Source of the DNA: Rhodococcus sp. 14-2483-1-2
GTDB lineage: Bacteria > Actinomycetota > Actinomycetes > Mycobacteriales > Mycobacteriaceae
Length of the DNA stretch: 64,000 nt
Assembly: GCF_002259405.1 (NCBI RefSeq)
Contig: NZ_NPFW01000009.1
Coordinates: forward strand, 62,001 to 126,000
Direction: 5' to 3'
Shown: positions 1 to 9,344 of the stretch, one piece after another
How the letters are laid out: each line of letters begins with the position of its first letter
Numbering within the stretch: position 1 is the first letter of the stretch
Made by a program: the position numbers and the translations under genes
Notes under the pieces: model-generated
The model's database searches: none
What the model saw: only the letters and a program-made list of their open reading frames with translations
Told to the model about the DNA's origin: nothing

Positions 1-683
1 TGAGCGAGGAAGAACTCGTTCGCAAGTCCGGACCGCAGTTGACCGGCAAGCGCATCGTGATCGATCCCGATCTCGGTGGAGCCGACACCGGACGCATCGT
101 CGACGGAGCCTTCGGCCGTGTATCCGAATCCGAGATTCTCTGGGATCTGGCGAGTCGACTCGAAGGCCGCATGGCCGCGACCGGAATGGAGACCTTCCTC
201 TCCCGTGCGCGCGGTACCAATCCTTCGGTCGCCGACCGCGCCGAGACGGCCAACGCCTGGGGTGCCGATCTGATGATCTCGTTGCGCTGCGCATCGAGCA
301 CCAGCCCCGTGGCCAACGGCGTCGCGAGCTTCCACTTCGGTAACTCGCACGGATCCACCTCGATGATCGGCCAAGTACTGACCAGCTATGTGCAGCGTGA
401 AATCGTCGCCCGCACACCGCTTCTCGACTGCCGCAGCCATGGCCGCACGTGGGATCTGTTGCGCCTGACCAACATGCCGACCATCCAGATCGACCTCGGC
501 TACCTCACCAACGAATCCGACGTCGAAGTTCTCAGCGACCCGCGGTTCCGCGACATCATCGCCGAAGCGGTTCTGATCGCCGTGAAGCGCCTGTACCTAC
601 TCGGTCAGGACGATCAGCCGACCGGAACGTTCACCTTCGCCGAGTTGCTCGCCGAAGAGCTCGCTGCCTCCGATCGCCCCTGA
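1..683 (+). CDS. cwlM: CwlM-like amidase-fold regulator, C-terminal part (start off the left edge)
   Basis: The frame is open from base 3 and ends with TGA at 681, so only the C-terminal ~226 residues of an Amidase_3-type protein are present. In mycobacteria the gene in this place is CwlM, a cytoplasmic PknB substrate that stimulates MurA rather than cutting peptidoglycan. The sequence fits a non-hydrolytic role: the DPGHGG zinc motif of true amidases reads DPDLGG (bases 63-80), the SIHANA-type strand reads SLRCASS, and the VEIGFLSN-type end motif reads IDLGYLTN, so both zinc histidines and the catalytic Glu position appear replaced. It converges on the minus-strand gene at 718 with a 34-nt gap. 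The family call is firm; the regulatory role is inferred from family knowledge and lost residues. Confidence 0.85.
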   Translation, partial: SEEELVRKSGPQLTGKRIVIDPDLGGADTGRIVDGAFGRVSESEILWDLASRLEGRMAATGMETFLSRARGTNPSVADRAETANAWGADLMISLRCASSTSPVANGVASFHFGNSHGSTSMIGQVLTSYVQREIVARTPLLDCRSHGRTWDLLRLTNMPTIQIDLGYLTNESDVEVLSDPRFRDIIAEAVLIAVKRLYLLGQDDQPTGTFTFAELLAEELAASDRP

Positions 684-717
684 CCTACCGCGCGCGAACG
701 CGTCGGTCGGTGAACGG

Positions 718-1398
718 TCAGCGCGCCCCGACCGTCGACTTCTGCTCGATGTCGACGACGGAGATGCTGGCCGCGATCAGTAGCTGCTCGAGTGCAGACT
801 CGACATCCTGCTTCCACCCGTGATCGCGATCGAGCTCGAGCCTCAGTCTCGGGAATCTGTGGTGGGGAGCAATGACCTCGAACCCGACCTTCTCGAGGAA
901 GTCCGCTTCGATCATGCACGTCGACGCCGAACACGTCAGCTGCGCCGTGGCGTTCGGAACCGCCTGCGCAGCATCGTCGGCGTTGCGCCGAATACCGAAC
1001 GCCTCCAGAGCGCGAACTCCACGATTGACGAGATCGCCCACGACCGCCTGAATCAGCGTGGCCGAATGCAGGTCCGCGTCGTCCGGCGAATCGATCCGGA
1101 GTTGGGTCAGTAGAACAGCATCGTGACTGACCGGCGATGTCGGGAACGTCGTCGCCCGCGGAACTGCGCGGGGTGGACAGTAGAGGGCGCATCCGATCGT
1201 CCTGCCGTCGACGGACAGCAACTGCCCGCACGATCCCCATTCGAGCATGATGGTCGACAGCCATACTTCGTTCTCGAATTCGAGGTCGACCGAGGAACTC
1301 TCCGATGCGGGGTCGAGGACCCAGAAGCTGCATCGCCGCGAATGCGTCGGCAAGTGCTCGAACGAACCGAGCGTCACTCCGGTCACCATCGCCGACAC
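718..1398 (-). CDS. Conserved hypothetical protein (Rv3916c position)
   Basis: A 226-residue soluble protein without signal peptide or membrane segment. Its place between cwlM and parB is that of M. tuberculosis Rv3916c, a conserved protein of unknown function; an acetyltransferase-like (GNAT) fold is possible but no acetyl-CoA motif is evident. The start is taken at the GTG (1398) because GAGG lies about 6 nt upstream; an ATG three codons in (1389) is the alternative. It is transcribed away from parB with 234 bp between them, and that gap holds a palindrome (1583-1597). No function is assigned. Confidence 0.72.
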   Translation of the reverse strand: MSAMVTGVTLGSFEHLPTHSRRCSFWVLDPASESSSVDLEFENEVWLSTIMLEWGSCGQLLSVDGRTIGCALYCPPRAVPRATTFPTSPVSHDAVLLTQLRIDSPDDADLHSATLIQAVVGDLVNRGVRALEAFGIRRNADDAAQAVPNATAQLTCSASTCMIEADFLEKVGFEVIAPHHRFPRLRLELDRDHGWKQDVESALEQLLIAASISVVDIEQKSTVGAR

Positions 1399-1582
1399 CG
1401 CTTACCTCAGCCTTCGTGCTCTCGTTCACCGCGAGAATTCTCGATCGGAGCCGATCCGCTCCTCGATCAGGATAGGCGATTGATTCGTTTAACCCGTCGG
1501 GTGGAGCCGATCATTCAAATGTGTTGTATCACAGTATTTTTCGAGCGGATTTCGAGATTTCGGGACCGCCTCCGACCGAGCT

Positions 1583-1597
1583 ACGTCACAGTGACGT
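1583..1597. promoter_or_regulatory. 15-bp perfect palindrome ACGTCACAGTGACGT
   Basis: Two 7-nt arms (ACGTCAC / GTGACGT) around a central A, in the gap between the parB stop and the start of the 718-1398 gene. The 13-nt core CGTCACAGTGACG recurs exactly at 5861-5873 on the far side of the par locus. It has the form of an operator. The binder is unknown; the half GTCACAG(T)G resembles the GTCACAGCG-like motif reported for MtrA. Confidence 0.45.
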
Positions 1598-1632
1598 TTC
1601 GACCGCTTATGACTGGTCCTGAAAAATCGCCG

Positions 1633-2709
1633 CTACTTTTTCTTCTGCGCTTCCATCATCTCGACGATCCTCTGAAGGTCGTCGACCGAACCGAATTCGA
1701 CCACGATCTTCCCTTTTCGCTTGCCGAGACTGACCGTCACCCGTGTATCGAACGAATCCGAGAGGCGATCGGCGACGTCCTGGAGGCCCGGCATCTGAAT
1801 CGGCTTGCGCCGGGGTGCCGGTTCCGGGCTCTTTCCGTCCTCCCGATTGGCAAGGGTGACGGCCTCTTCGGTCGCGCGAACGGACAGACCTTCGGCGACG
1901 ATTCGCGCCGCCAACGACTCCTGCGCATCCGACCCAGCGTCCAGCGACAGCAAGGCGCGGGCGTGGCCGGCCGACAGAACTCCGGCAGCGACTCGTCGTT
2001 GCACGGGAATCGGCAGCTTCAACAGACGAATCATGTTGGTGACGACCGGACGTGACCGACCGATTTTCGCGGCCAGTTCCTCGTGCGTGACGTCGAATTC
2101 TTCGAGCAGCTGTTGATACGCGGCCGCTTCTTCGAGCGGATTGAGCTGCACCCGATGGATGTTCTCGAGCAAGGCATCGCGCAACATGGCGTCGTCTGCG
2201 GTTTCCCGAACGATCGCGGGGATCGACTCGAGGCCGGCTTCCTGGCTTGCTCGCCACCGACGCTCGCCCATGACGAGCTGATATTTCGCGTCTCCGGCGG
2301 CAGCGGAACCCGATACGAGACGAACCACGATGGGCTGCATGAGCCCGAATTCGCGGATCGAGTGGACCAATTCGGCCAACGAGTCGTCGTCGAAGACGTG
2401 CCTCGGCTGCTTCGGATTGGCTTCGATTCGATCCGGTGCGATCTCGCGGTAGACGGCGCCGACGGGGGAGAGGTCGTCTCCACTCAGCACCGGCGGTGTC
2501 GGTGTGGGTGCCGTCGCGGTCTCGGTGGGCTCGTCGGCCGGTGCGGTTCGTTTCGGCTTGGTGGACGTGTCCGGACGGTCCTTCGCGTTGCGATCGGCCC
2601 CGATGATCACGTCTGCTGCAGCGTTGCCCAGACGTGGGCCGGCGTCAGGTCCGGTGGGGATCAGTGAGGCCAGGCCGCGGCCCAGACCACCTTTGCGCGT
2701 TGAGCTCAT
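1633..2709 (-). CDS. parB: ParB chromosome-partitioning protein (CTPase, parS-binding)
   Basis: 358 residues. It binds parS sites, spreads as a CTP-dependent clamp and cooperates with ParA to segregate origins. The basic N-terminus [11 protein letters not shown] (7-17), which contacts ParA, is followed by a variable linker and then the ParB N-domain with NPKQPR (98-103), GERRWRA (148-154, CTP/arginine patch) and the ENIHR..LNPLEEA segment (182-194). A helix-turn-helix (about 211-233) and a C-terminal dimerisation domain follow. The start ATG lies 4 nt after the parA stop, so the two genes are an operon and probably translationally coupled. Five parS or near-parS sites lie at 3.7-5.8 kb. Confidence 0.97.
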   Translation of the reverse strand: MSSTRKGGLGRGLASLIPTGPDAGPRLGNAAADVIIGADRNAKDRPDTSTKPKRTAPADEPTETATAPTPTPPVLSGDDLSPVGAVYREIAPDRIEANPKQPRHVFDDDSLAELVHSIREFGLMQPIVVRLVSGSAAAGDAKYQLVMGERRWRASQEAGLESIPAIVRETADDAMLRDALLENIHRVQLNPLEEAAAYQQLLEEFDVTHEELAAKIGRSRPVVTNMIRLLKLPIPVQRRVAAGVLSAGHARALLSLDAGSDAQESLAARIVAEGLSVRATEEAVTLANREDGKSPEPAPRRKPIQMPGLQDVADRLSDSFDTRVTVSLGKRKGKIVVEFGSVDDLQRIVEMMEAQKKK

Positions 2710-2713
2710 CTGG

Positions 2714-3724
2714 TTACTTCTTTCGTGCTTCGTCGATGCCGGCCGATCGGGCAGCGAGCTCTCGTCCGGCGTCCAGGTAGCTCATCGCACCTCGTGAACC
2801 GGGGTCGTAATCCAACACCGTCATGCCGTACCCGGGAGCTTCGGATACCTTCACGCTGCGAGGAATGACGGCGCGCAGGACGGCGTCGCCGAAGTGCTTG
2901 CGAACCTCTTCCGCGACCTGGTCTGCCAACTTGGTGCGCCCGTCGTACATCGTCAGGATCACGGTGGAGACGTGGAGTTCGGGATTCAGATGTGACTGCA
3001 CCAGCTCGATATTGCGAAGGAGCTGGCCCACACCTTCGAGTGCGTAGTACTCGCATTGAATGGGGATGAGCACCTCGGTCGCAGCGACGAGCGCGTTGAC
3101 CGTCAGCAGACCGAGCGACGGGGGGCAGTCGATCAGGATGAAGTCAGCGTCGATGCCGGCGAGCTCCTCCACCGACAGCGCCGTTTTGAGGCGCCCTTCG
3201 CGGGCGACCATCGACACCAATTCGATCTCTGCGCCGGCGAGATCGATGGTTGCCGGAATACAGAACAGCCTGTCGCTGTGCGGACTCTTCTGCACTGCGT
3301 CCTTGGCGCTCACCTCACCGATGAGGACCTCGTAGCTGGATGGCACACCGGAGTGATGCTCGACGCCCAACGCCGTGCTGGCGTTGCCCTGAGGGTCCAG
3401 ATCGACCACCAGAACCGTCAGGCCTTGGAGTGCGAGTGCGGCAGCCAGGTTCACGGCGGTCGTCGTCTTCCCGACGCCGCCCTTCTGATTGGCAATCGTC
3501 AGCATGCGTCGCTTCGCAGGCTTGGGCAGCGACACCGATCCGGGATGCAGAACTTGGCTGGCTCGATGTGCCGCGGCGCCGATGGGAGTGTCGTTCGGTG
3601 AGATCGCGTTGGTGTACTCGAACCCGGAGTTGGCCGCCACCCCCGACTTGTTCCCCGAGTTGCTCGACGCGTTCTTCTTGGACGCTGTTTCACGTGAAAC
3701 AGCGGGATCGGACCCACCCGACAT
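2714..3724 (-). CDS. parA: ParA chromosome-partitioning ATPase
   Basis: 336 residues. A deviant Walker A motif KGGVGKTT (81-88) marks the ParA/MinD family, which binds DNA non-specifically when ATP-bound and moves ParB-parS complexes. A ~75-residue Ser/Asn-rich extension precedes the ATPase core, as in other actinobacterial ParA proteins. AAGGAG sits about 6 nt before the ATG at 3724. A perfect parS (3686-3701) is embedded in codons 8-13 and is read as VSRET. The gene lies downstream of rsmG with an 81-nt gap and is coupled to parB. Confidence 0.97.
   Translation of the reverse strand: MSGGSDPAVSRETASKKNASSNSGNKSGVAANSGFEYTNAISPNDTPIGAAAHRASQVLHPGSVSLPKPAKRRMLTIANQKGGVGKTTTAVNLAAALALQGLTVLVVDLDPQGNASTALGVEHHSGVPSSYEVLIGEVSAKDAVQKSPHSDRLFCIPATIDLAGAEIELVSMVAREGRLKTALSVEELAGIDADFILIDCPPSLGLLTVNALVAATEVLIPIQCEYYALEGVGQLLRNIELVQSHLNPELHVSTVILTMYDGRTKLADQVAEEVRKHFGDAVLRAVIPRSVKVSEAPGYGMTVLDYDPGSRGAMSYLDAGRELAARSAGIDEARKK
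3686..3701. other. parS: parS centromere site, perfect, inside parA
   Basis: TGTTTCACGTGAAACA, an exact match to the bacterial parS consensus, lies within the 5' coding region of parA. Confidence 0.95.
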
Positions 3725-3805
3725 ATGTGCTCCTTAGTGCGGAACTGACTGTGTTCAATACGATCGATCAGATCGAGCGTGGGACGTACGAGCCCACGAT
3801 CGAAA

Positions 3806-4501
3806 TCAGTGACGACTCAGTCTCCGCGGCTCACGCACCGCTCTGACGACGATGGTGGGAGTGGGCAACAGACCCACTCCACACTCCACTACCTCCAGCT
3901 TGCCAGCACCCATCCGAGTGAGGGAAGTCCGGTCGCGTTCGATCTCTTCTGCGGCGCTCGAACCCTTGAGAGCCAGCATGCGCCCGTGCTCATGGACCAG
4001 GGGGAGTGACCACTTCGCCAGCTTCTCCAATGGCGCCACCGCTCTCGACGTGACCACATCGGCACCGCCGGCTTCCTTCTTGACGCCGGGCTGTTCCGCG
4101 CGGCCACGCACGACCAAGATGTTCAGATCGTGTTCGTCGATGAATTCGGCGAGATACACGGTTCGGCGAAGAAGGGGCTCGACGAGGGTCACGCGCAGAT
4201 CGGGTCGCGCGATCGCCAGCGGGATTCCGGGCAAGCCCGCGCCACTGCCGATATCCACAACGGTCTCGCCTTCATCGATCAGCTCGCCGATCGCCGCACA
4301 GTTGAGGATGTGTCGCTCCCACAGCCGTGGAACTTCACGCGGTCCGATGAGGCCTCGTTCGACACCGGCCGTCGCCAAGGAGTCGTAATACCTCCGTGCC
4401 AACTCGAGCCGATCACCGAAGATCTGCTCCGCCACGGCCATCAACTGGTTGCTATCCGATCCTTCTTGTTCCACGTGAAACATCTTCCCGTGCCCGGGCA
4501 C
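3806..4501 (-). CDS. rsmG: 16S rRNA (guanine527-N7) methyltransferase RsmG/GidB
   Basis: 231 residues (225 if the in-frame ATG at 4483 is used). It methylates G527 of 16S rRNA with S-adenosylmethionine; loss gives low-level streptomycin resistance in other bacteria. The SAM-binding loop [17 protein letters not shown] and the [21 protein letters not shown] region are characteristic. The start is uncertain: the open frame begins at a GTG (4501), while the second candidate ATG overlaps the near-parS at 4467-4482 and follows GGGAAG. It stands in the conserved parB-parA-rsmG order, but a 1.5-kb gene-free stretch separates it from jag. Confidence 0.95.
   Translation of the reverse strand: MPGHGKMFHVEQEGSDSNQLMAVAEQIFGDRLELARRYYDSLATAGVERGLIGPREVPRLWERHILNCAAIGELIDEGETVVDIGSGAGLPGIPLAIARPDLRVTLVEPLLRRTVYLAEFIDEHDLNILVVRGRAEQPGVKKEAGGADVVTSRAVAPLEKLAKWSLPLVHEHGRMLALKGSSAAEEIERDRTSLTRMGAGKLEVVECGVGLLPTPTIVVRAVREPRRLSRH
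4467..4482. other. parS: parS-like site, one mismatch, at the rsmG start
   Basis: TGTTCCACGTGAAACA differs from consensus at position 5. It spans codons near the candidate rsmG start and encodes FHVEQ. Confidence 0.8.
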
Positions 4502-4877
4502 GGAACGCCAAACGACATTGCTGTAAATCGGTCGAATACGCTCTCCACTTCACAATCGGCCGCAGAGCGGGCAACTGACGGGCGACACTCGGACGGAGCC
4601 GCTCATCCATTCACGAACGAAGCGCATGCCGATGTTCGGCCGAGTCGGGCCAACGGATGGAGCTGTCCCGTCCTCGGTCTTCCGGCCAGATCTACCGACC
4701 CGAACCGGCATGGTGTGGCCGATGCCGCCGCGCCATTTCTTAGCCCTCACAGGGCGAAGTGTCGGCCACATCAATGTCGGCCGCCCATCCCTAACCCCAC
4801 GCGTTGATATACACCCGGACATCGATCGCGTCCATGTCTGCAAACACGTCCGTGACGCAACCGATGAACGATGACAA

Positions 4878-4893
4878 TGTTTCACGTGAAACT
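4878..4893. other. parS: parS-like site, last base differs
   Basis: TGTTTCACGTGAAACT matches 15 of 16 consensus bases and lies in the gene-free rsmG-jag region. Confidence 0.85.
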
Positions 4894-5622
4894 GGGCACC
4901 AGCTGGAGCCGGCGTTGTCCGGGGGGAGTGGATCCGCGGACGATGGGGACACGAGCGAATCTCGTCCCACGACAAGCACAGTTCCGGGCACCCGCGGTTC
5001 CAGTCACGGCCACAGTCGGGGGGAGCGGCCCCGAGACGTAGATGTTCCCGATCGCATCATGATCGACTCGAGCACCTACTCGCGCATCCGAACTCGCAGC
5101 CGCATCCACAGATCATTTGCATCTACCGGTCATCCACATCGCCCACGGACTCGACGACCCACACGAGCGTCCTGTCGATGTCCGGCAGTCCCGAACGCAC
5201 TCCGGCCGGTCTCTCCGGCCCGTCTCTCCGAATCGAGAACATCGAGCTTCTCGATCGGCACCGCTCATGACAACCTCGGCTCCACGCGCCTGGATGGCCT
5301 GCCGAGGATGGTCACAGCCCGAACCTCCGACTAGCGGTGCCATCCCTGCAATCCGATTGCCTTGGATGGATCCAGTACCGATGGATCGTCGACATCTCGT
5401 GGAGTGCGACTCCAGCCCCTCACAACTGGCACAGGTCGCGCCACTGAGGGATGGTCACGACATCATGGGTAGGGCCACCGGCAGAGACCCGCTCAGTGGA
5501 CTCGATCGCTGAACCCGACAAAGGCCGATCTGGATCGAATCGATTCGGCCCTGACACCAGATCCATTGTGACCGGGTGTCCTGTGCTGACCAGAAGTCGA
5601 TGGACTCTGATCGTCGCCGCTT

Positions 5623-5638
5623 TGTTTCACGTGAAACC
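5623..5638. other. parS: parS-like site, last base differs
   Basis: TGTTTCACGTGAAACC matches 15 of 16 consensus bases and lies in the gene-free rsmG-jag region. Confidence 0.85.
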
Positions 5639-5796
5639 GCCCGAGATCCGGACCAGCTCGATCGGTTGCCCGGATTCGCAACTGACTGAAACCGACGCCC
5701 GTGCATCTATCCGGGCGGTCGGTCGAACGACAGCCCTCCGCGAGCTACATCTCCATCGAAGTTTCGGCCACCAATGTTCGCGCCTCGCATGCGGCG

Positions 5797-5812
5797 TGTT
5801 TCACGTGAAACA
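5797..5812. other. parS: parS centromere site, perfect
   Basis: TGTTTCACGTGAAACA, an exact parS match, about 5.3 kb from oriC. Confidence 0.95.
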
Positions 5813-5860
5813 AACCCGACCAACGCGCAACGGAGCAGAAGAATCACCGTCGTCTTTGCC

Positions 5861-5873
5861 GTCACAGTGACGA
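5861..5873. promoter_or_regulatory. Second copy of palindrome CGTCACAGTGACG
   Basis: An exact repeat of the 13-nt core at 1584-1596. It lies 48 nt beyond the last parS and about 130 nt from the jag terminator. No adjacent promoter can be identified, so a role as operator or architectural site is only suggested. Confidence 0.4.
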
Positions 5874-6001
5874 AAGCGCAGTGCATGCCTGATCTCGAGA
5901 ATCCGGCGAGAAAATCGATCCCAACCGCGCACCCATTGGCAGCCGTCGAGCAAATTACATCGATGAGATTCCGCCGACGGATCCAGAACATCCGGATACG
6001 A

Positions 6002-6031
6002 CGATGGCCCCCACCGAAGTGGGGGCCATCG
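6002..6031 (-). terminator. Terminator hairpin of the rpmH-jag operon
   Basis: A perfect 13-bp stem (CGATGGCCCCCAC / GTGGGGGCCATCG) with a 4-nt loop starts 15 nt past the jag stop. No clear U-tract follows, as is common in high-GC actinobacteria. Confidence 0.75.
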
Positions 6032-6045
6032 ATTGGAACGCTCTG

Positions 6046-6723
6046 TTACGCCTTGACGACGACTACTCGTCGAGCCGGCTCGACGCCGGTGCTCTCGCTC
6101 GCGACGCCGTCGATCTTGGCGACCGCGTCGTGCACGATCTTTCGCTCGAACGGGGTCATCGGGGTCAGCTCTTCGCGCTCTCCGGATTCGAGTACACGAC
6201 GCGCTGCTTCGGCACCGAGGTTGCCGAGTTCGGTCCGCCGATTCGCACGCCAGCCGGCGACGTCGAGCATCAGCTTGCTGCGCTCACCCGTCGACTGCTG
6301 AACGGCGAGACGAGTCAGCTCCTGCAGTGCATCGAGAACTTCACCCTTGCGGCCGACGAGCTTGGCGAGATCGTCTCCGCCGTCGATGCTGACGATGGCG
6401 CGGTCACCCTCCACGTCGAGATCGATATCGCCGTCGAAGTCCAGGACGTCGAGCAACTGCTCGAGGTAGTCGCCGGCGATCTCGCCTTCTTCGACCAGGT
6501 AGTCCTCCTCGTCCTCATCGTCCTCGTCCGACGCATCGTCGGACTTGTCCTCGACGACGCTCGAATCCTCGGACTTCTCGACCACAGGAGTCTCGTTCGA
6601 CTCCACGTCGACTGCACTCACCTGATCGGCCTCGACCGCCACGTCACTTGCTCCATCCCCGGATACCGCACCGACTGTGTTCTGTACTTCGTCGTTCTGA
6701 GCTTCTTCTACGTCCGCTGCCAT
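6046..6723 (-). CDS. jag: KhpB/Jag-type RNA-binding protein (KH and R3H domains)
   Basis: 225 residues. The start is set at MAADVEEAQ (ATG 6723), with a longer in-frame upstream extension rejected because it is Arg-rich and runs toward yidC. A very acidic N-terminal half (many Asp/Glu, about 1-75) precedes a KH domain with the LVGRKGEVLDALQ loop (about 115-130) and a C-terminal R3H domain with LTPMTPFERKIVHDAV. Family members bind RNA and influence cell envelope growth; the M. tuberculosis equivalent is Rv3920c. It is last in the rpmH-rnpA-yidD-yidC-jag operon. Confidence 0.92.
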   Translation of the reverse strand: MAADVEEAQNDEVQNTVGAVSGDGASDVAVEADQVSAVDVESNETPVVEKSEDSSVVEDKSDDASDEDDEDEEDYLVEEGEIAGDYLEQLLDVLDFDGDIDLDVEGDRAIVSIDGGDDLAKLVGRKGEVLDALQELTRLAVQQSTGERSKLMLDVAGWRANRRTELGNLGAEAARRVLESGEREELTPMTPFERKIVHDAVAKIDGVASESTGVEPARRVVVVKA

Positions 6724-6748
6724 GTTCGTCCTTCTCTCGACGTGTCGG

Positions 6749-7840
6749 TCAGCGCCGCTTGCGCTTGGTCGACTTGTTCCGGTTCGCCTGCGGTCTCGGT
6801 TTCGCCGGTGATGCAGCACCGGTGGTCGAATCGGCAATGCCCTCGCCGGTCTCGGCCGTCGACGAATCGCTCGTCGGCGTCATCTTCGAGAGCTTGGGGC
6901 GAGCACCGGGCTTCGGCTTGGTGGTGGACACCGGCTTCACACCCGGCTTCGGCGCGTTCTCGGAACGCTTCTCCATCGCAACTGCGGCCTTGGATGCTTC
7001 TTCCTTGTCGATCTTTCCGAACACCAGATGCTGCTGCACGTACGTCCAGGTGTTGTTACTGACCCAGTACAGCAGGATCGCGACGGGAAGCAGGGCGCCG
7101 AACACCAGAACGCCGAGCGGGAAGACGTAGAGCGCGAGCTTGTTCATGATCGCGGACTGCGGGTTCGCAGCAGCGGCTGCGCTCTGGCGTGCAACCGAGG
7201 CACGGGAGTTCATGTGCGTCATGATCGCTGCGATGATCATCAGCGGGATCGACACAGCAGCGATGACCCACGTGGACGGAATGGTGGCGTCGGGACCCAC
7301 GGCGAACGCGTTGAGCTGATCCTGCGGCATGGTGATCCACGCCGAGATCGGAGCGCCGAACAGACGGGCGTCCAGGAAGGACTGCACGTCGGCCACGTTG
7401 AACGCGTAGTTGGACAGCTCGCGGTTCTCCTCGGGGGTCAACCCGAGCTGGCCGAAGCCGGTACCGGTGCGGTTGAACGAGCGCAGCACGTGGAACAGGC
7501 CGATGAACACCGGTGCCTGCGCCAGCACGGGCAGGCAACCCATCAGCGGATTGAAGCCGTGTTCCTTCTGGAGCTTCTGCATCTCCACGGCCATCTTCTG
7601 CTTGTCTTTGCCGTACTTCTTCTGCAGAGCCTTGATCTGCGGCTGTAGCTCCTGCATCTGCCGCGTGGTGCGGACCTGCTTGACGAAGGGCTTGTACAGA
7701 ATCAGGCGGAGGGTGAAGACCAGGAAGACGACGGACAGTGCCCAGGCGAACCCATTGCTGGGATCCTGGAACACAAAGCCGAACACCTTGTGCCACACCC
7801 AGAGAATCCAGGCAACCGGGTAGTAAATGAAGTCGAGCAC
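6749..7840 (-). CDS. yidC: YidC membrane protein insertase
   Basis: 363 residues. The start is GTG at 7840, giving [14 protein letters not shown], which matches mycobacterial YidC; GAGGAG is about 11 nt upstream. An open in-frame extension of 45 codons overlaps yidD and is rejected. The protein inserts and folds inner-membrane proteins. It has about five hydrophobic segments, the conserved Arg in the first core helix region ([17 protein letters not shown]) and a long basic cytoplasmic tail rich in Lys/Pro/Arg ending KSTKRKRR. The tail contains a Ser/Thr stretch. It follows yidD after 4 nt. Confidence 0.95.
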   Translation of the reverse strand: MLDFIYYPVAWILWVWHKVFGFVFQDPSNGFAWALSVVFLVFTLRLILYKPFVKQVRTTRQMQELQPQIKALQKKYGKDKQKMAVEMQKLQKEHGFNPLMGCLPVLAQAPVFIGLFHVLRSFNRTGTGFGQLGLTPEENRELSNYAFNVADVQSFLDARLFGAPISAWITMPQDQLNAFAVGPDATIPSTWVIAAVSIPLMIIAAIMTHMNSRASVARQSAAAAANPQSAIMNKLALYVFPLGVLVFGALLPVAILLYWVSNNTWTYVQQHLVFGKIDKEEASKAAVAMEKRSENAPKPGVKPVSTTKPKPGARPKLSKMTPTSDSSTAETGEGIADSTTGAASPAKPRPQANRNKSTKRKRR

Positions 7841-7844
7841 GGCT

Positions 7845-8174
7845 CTATGTACTCCTCTGTTCTTCCACTCGCGCGAGATCGTGGTGTTCTTCGGTTTCGG
7901 TCGGTTCGGTGACGATCGCGCGCCACCTACCGGGTTCGGGTACCGGGTCCCAACCTCCAGAGTGCCAGGGAGCACATTTGAGGAGGCGGACGACTGCCAG
8001 CAACGAGCCCTTCGTCATCCCGTGTACCTGGAGCGCCTCGATGGCGTATTCGCTGCAGGTGGGGGAGAAGCGACAGGTGGGAGGTCTCATCGGGGACACG
8101 TAGGTCCGGTACAACCCGATGAAATAGACGAGTGTTCGAGCAGGAATGGAACGAAGGTTGCCCATGAATGTCAT
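7845..8174 (-). CDS. yidD: YidD membrane protein insertion efficiency factor
   Basis: 109 residues. Small membrane-associated protein that assists YidC. It has the family signature [20 protein letters not shown] followed by EYAIEAL and [14 protein letters not shown]. The ATG overlaps the rnpA stop as ATGA, which decides the start and implies translational coupling. The Glu/Thr-rich tail after WRAIV is variable. Confidence 0.95.
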   Translation of the reverse strand: MTFMGNLRSIPARTLVYFIGLYRTYVSPMRPPTCRFSPTCSEYAIEALQVHGMTKGSLLAVVRLLKCAPWHSGGWDPVPEPGRWRAIVTEPTETEEHHDLARVEEQRST

Positions 8175-8551
8175 GACGGCGGACCCTTCGGAGCTTCGAG
8201 AAGACCGAGCTTCTTCAATCCTGAACGCAGTTGAACCAGTAGATCTGCCGAGGACGCCCTCGCAGCTCCGGGCAGTGCACGGATCACCACGTCGGTGGTC
8301 TCGGGGAGCTCACCGATGACGTCGGTACAGATATGCCGAAGCCGGCGCGCAACTCGATGACGAGTTACGGCCGGCCCGACTGCCTTGCTGACGATCAATC
8401 CGAAACGTGGCCCGCGAACGGTCGATGCGATGTCCTGTTCGTCACGCACTACGGCGTGAACCACAAGATCCGATCTACCCATTCGGCGTCCTCGACGCAC
8501 CGCTACGGAGAAATCACGTGCTCGGTGTAGTCGATTCGGCTCAGGAAGCAT
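8171..8551 (-). CDS. rnpA: Ribonuclease P protein component
   Basis: 126 residues. Protein subunit of RNase P, which trims 5' ends of tRNA precursors. The N-terminus [20 protein letters not shown] is typical, and the RNR-type motif appears as [16 protein letters not shown] 8551 is chosen because GGAG lies 6 nt upstream; a TTG four codons earlier overlaps that ribosome-binding site. It lies just downstream of rpmH, the universal order, and overlaps yidD by 4 nt. Confidence 0.95.
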   Translation of the reverse strand: MLPEPNRLHRARDFSVAVRRGRRMGRSDLVVHAVVRDEQDIASTVRGPRFGLIVSKAVGPAVTRHRVARRLRHICTDVIGELPETTDVVIRALPGAARASSADLLVQLRSGLKKLGLLEAPKGPPS

Positions 8552-8581
8552 CCCGAGCTCCAAGCTTCGGACGAACAGATA

Positions 8582-8725
8582 TCAGGCTGTGAGTTCTTTA
8601 CGGCCCTTGCCGCGACGTGCGGAAACGATTGCACGACCCGCACGGGTACGCATACGAAGACGGAAGCCATGAACGCGCGCGCGGCGGCGATTGTTCGGCT
8701 GGAACGTCCGCTTGCCCTTGGCCAC
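8582..8725 (-). CDS. rpmH: Ribosomal protein bL34
   Basis: 47 residues, GTG start at 8725 with GAGGAG about 9 nt upstream. The sequence [26 protein letters not shown] is the bL34 signature; the actinobacterial form starts MAKGKRT. It is the first gene of the leftward operon and diverges from dnaA across a 619-bp gap. Confidence 0.97.
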   Translation of the reverse strand: MAKGKRTFQPNNRRRARVHGFRLRMRTRAGRAIVSARRGKGRKELTA

Positions 8726-9344
8726 GGTCAACACTCCTCGAGATTGAAACGCCGATCTGTCGGCGCCTGCTGGAAAGGTTCTCAGCGAGTCCGGATGAAC
8801 TTGCTTGCCTCCCGAGCGAGAAATCCGAGTGAAGACAGACTGTGAGCAGCCAGCAAGCATCGGCCACCTCGCTATTGGGTGACTGTTCGAGAGTACTGAT
8901 CGAGTCACCGCCGGTCAAACTCGCTCTCGAGCCACGAGCGCCGTGGTTCATACACAGGCAGTGCCGGTTTCCGGCCACCGATGGTGTGATGTGCGTCGAA
9001 ATCGTCGCCGGACGACCACACGCTGCGACACAATTCGTTCGATCGCACTACAGACAGTCGGCATCGGTGCAGGTCAGACTGGCGCAATTGCCATACCACG
9101 AGCCCGAACGCGTTCTGGGGTCACATCGGTGTCGTTTATCCACACCTGTGGATAATTGTGTGGAAACACAGTTCAGGTGGCATATTCGTACCTTGCGGGG
9201 TCCACCCACGGACCCTGGTCTCGGCCGCAGCGACGCACGAACGACGACGCTATCCGACGACGTTGCCGCGCGGGTACGAAACGACGCGCGAATTCACGCG
9301 TCGAACACCGCCCGAGACCAATGCTCGACGACGGAGGGCCCAAC
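8726..9344. other. Intergenic region between rpmH and dnaA
   Basis: 619 bp between divergent start codons, with no gene. It must hold the rpmH and dnaA promoters, although no confident -10/-35 pair was identified. A facing pair of DnaA boxes lies at 9136-9155, about 190 bp before the dnaA start. Confidence 0.7.
9136..9155. promoter_or_regulatory. Facing pair of DnaA boxes upstream of dnaA
   Basis: TTATCCACA (9136-9144) and its inverse TGTGGATAA (9147-9155) are separated by 2 nt and are both perfect DnaA boxes. Their place upstream of dnaA suggests autoregulation. Confidence 0.85.

Larger units (their letters stand above)
4502..6045. other. 1.54-kb gene-free centromere region between rsmG and jag
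   Basis: No convincing gene on either strand. Open frames here translate to low-complexity Arg/Ser/Thr-rich sequence with no recognisable domain, no ribosome-binding sites and no common start. It contains parS or near-parS sites at 4878, 5623 and 5797, the palindrome CGTCACAGTGACG (5861-5873) and the jag terminator (6002-6031). It is probably non-coding DNA with a centromere/segregation role. Confidence 0.7.

Noticed and set aside
4804..5334. Open frames in the rsmG-jag gap as a possible gene
   Set aside because: No ribosome-binding site and Ser/Thr/Arg-rich translation typical of non-coding GC-rich DNA; overlapping frames on both strands are equally good.
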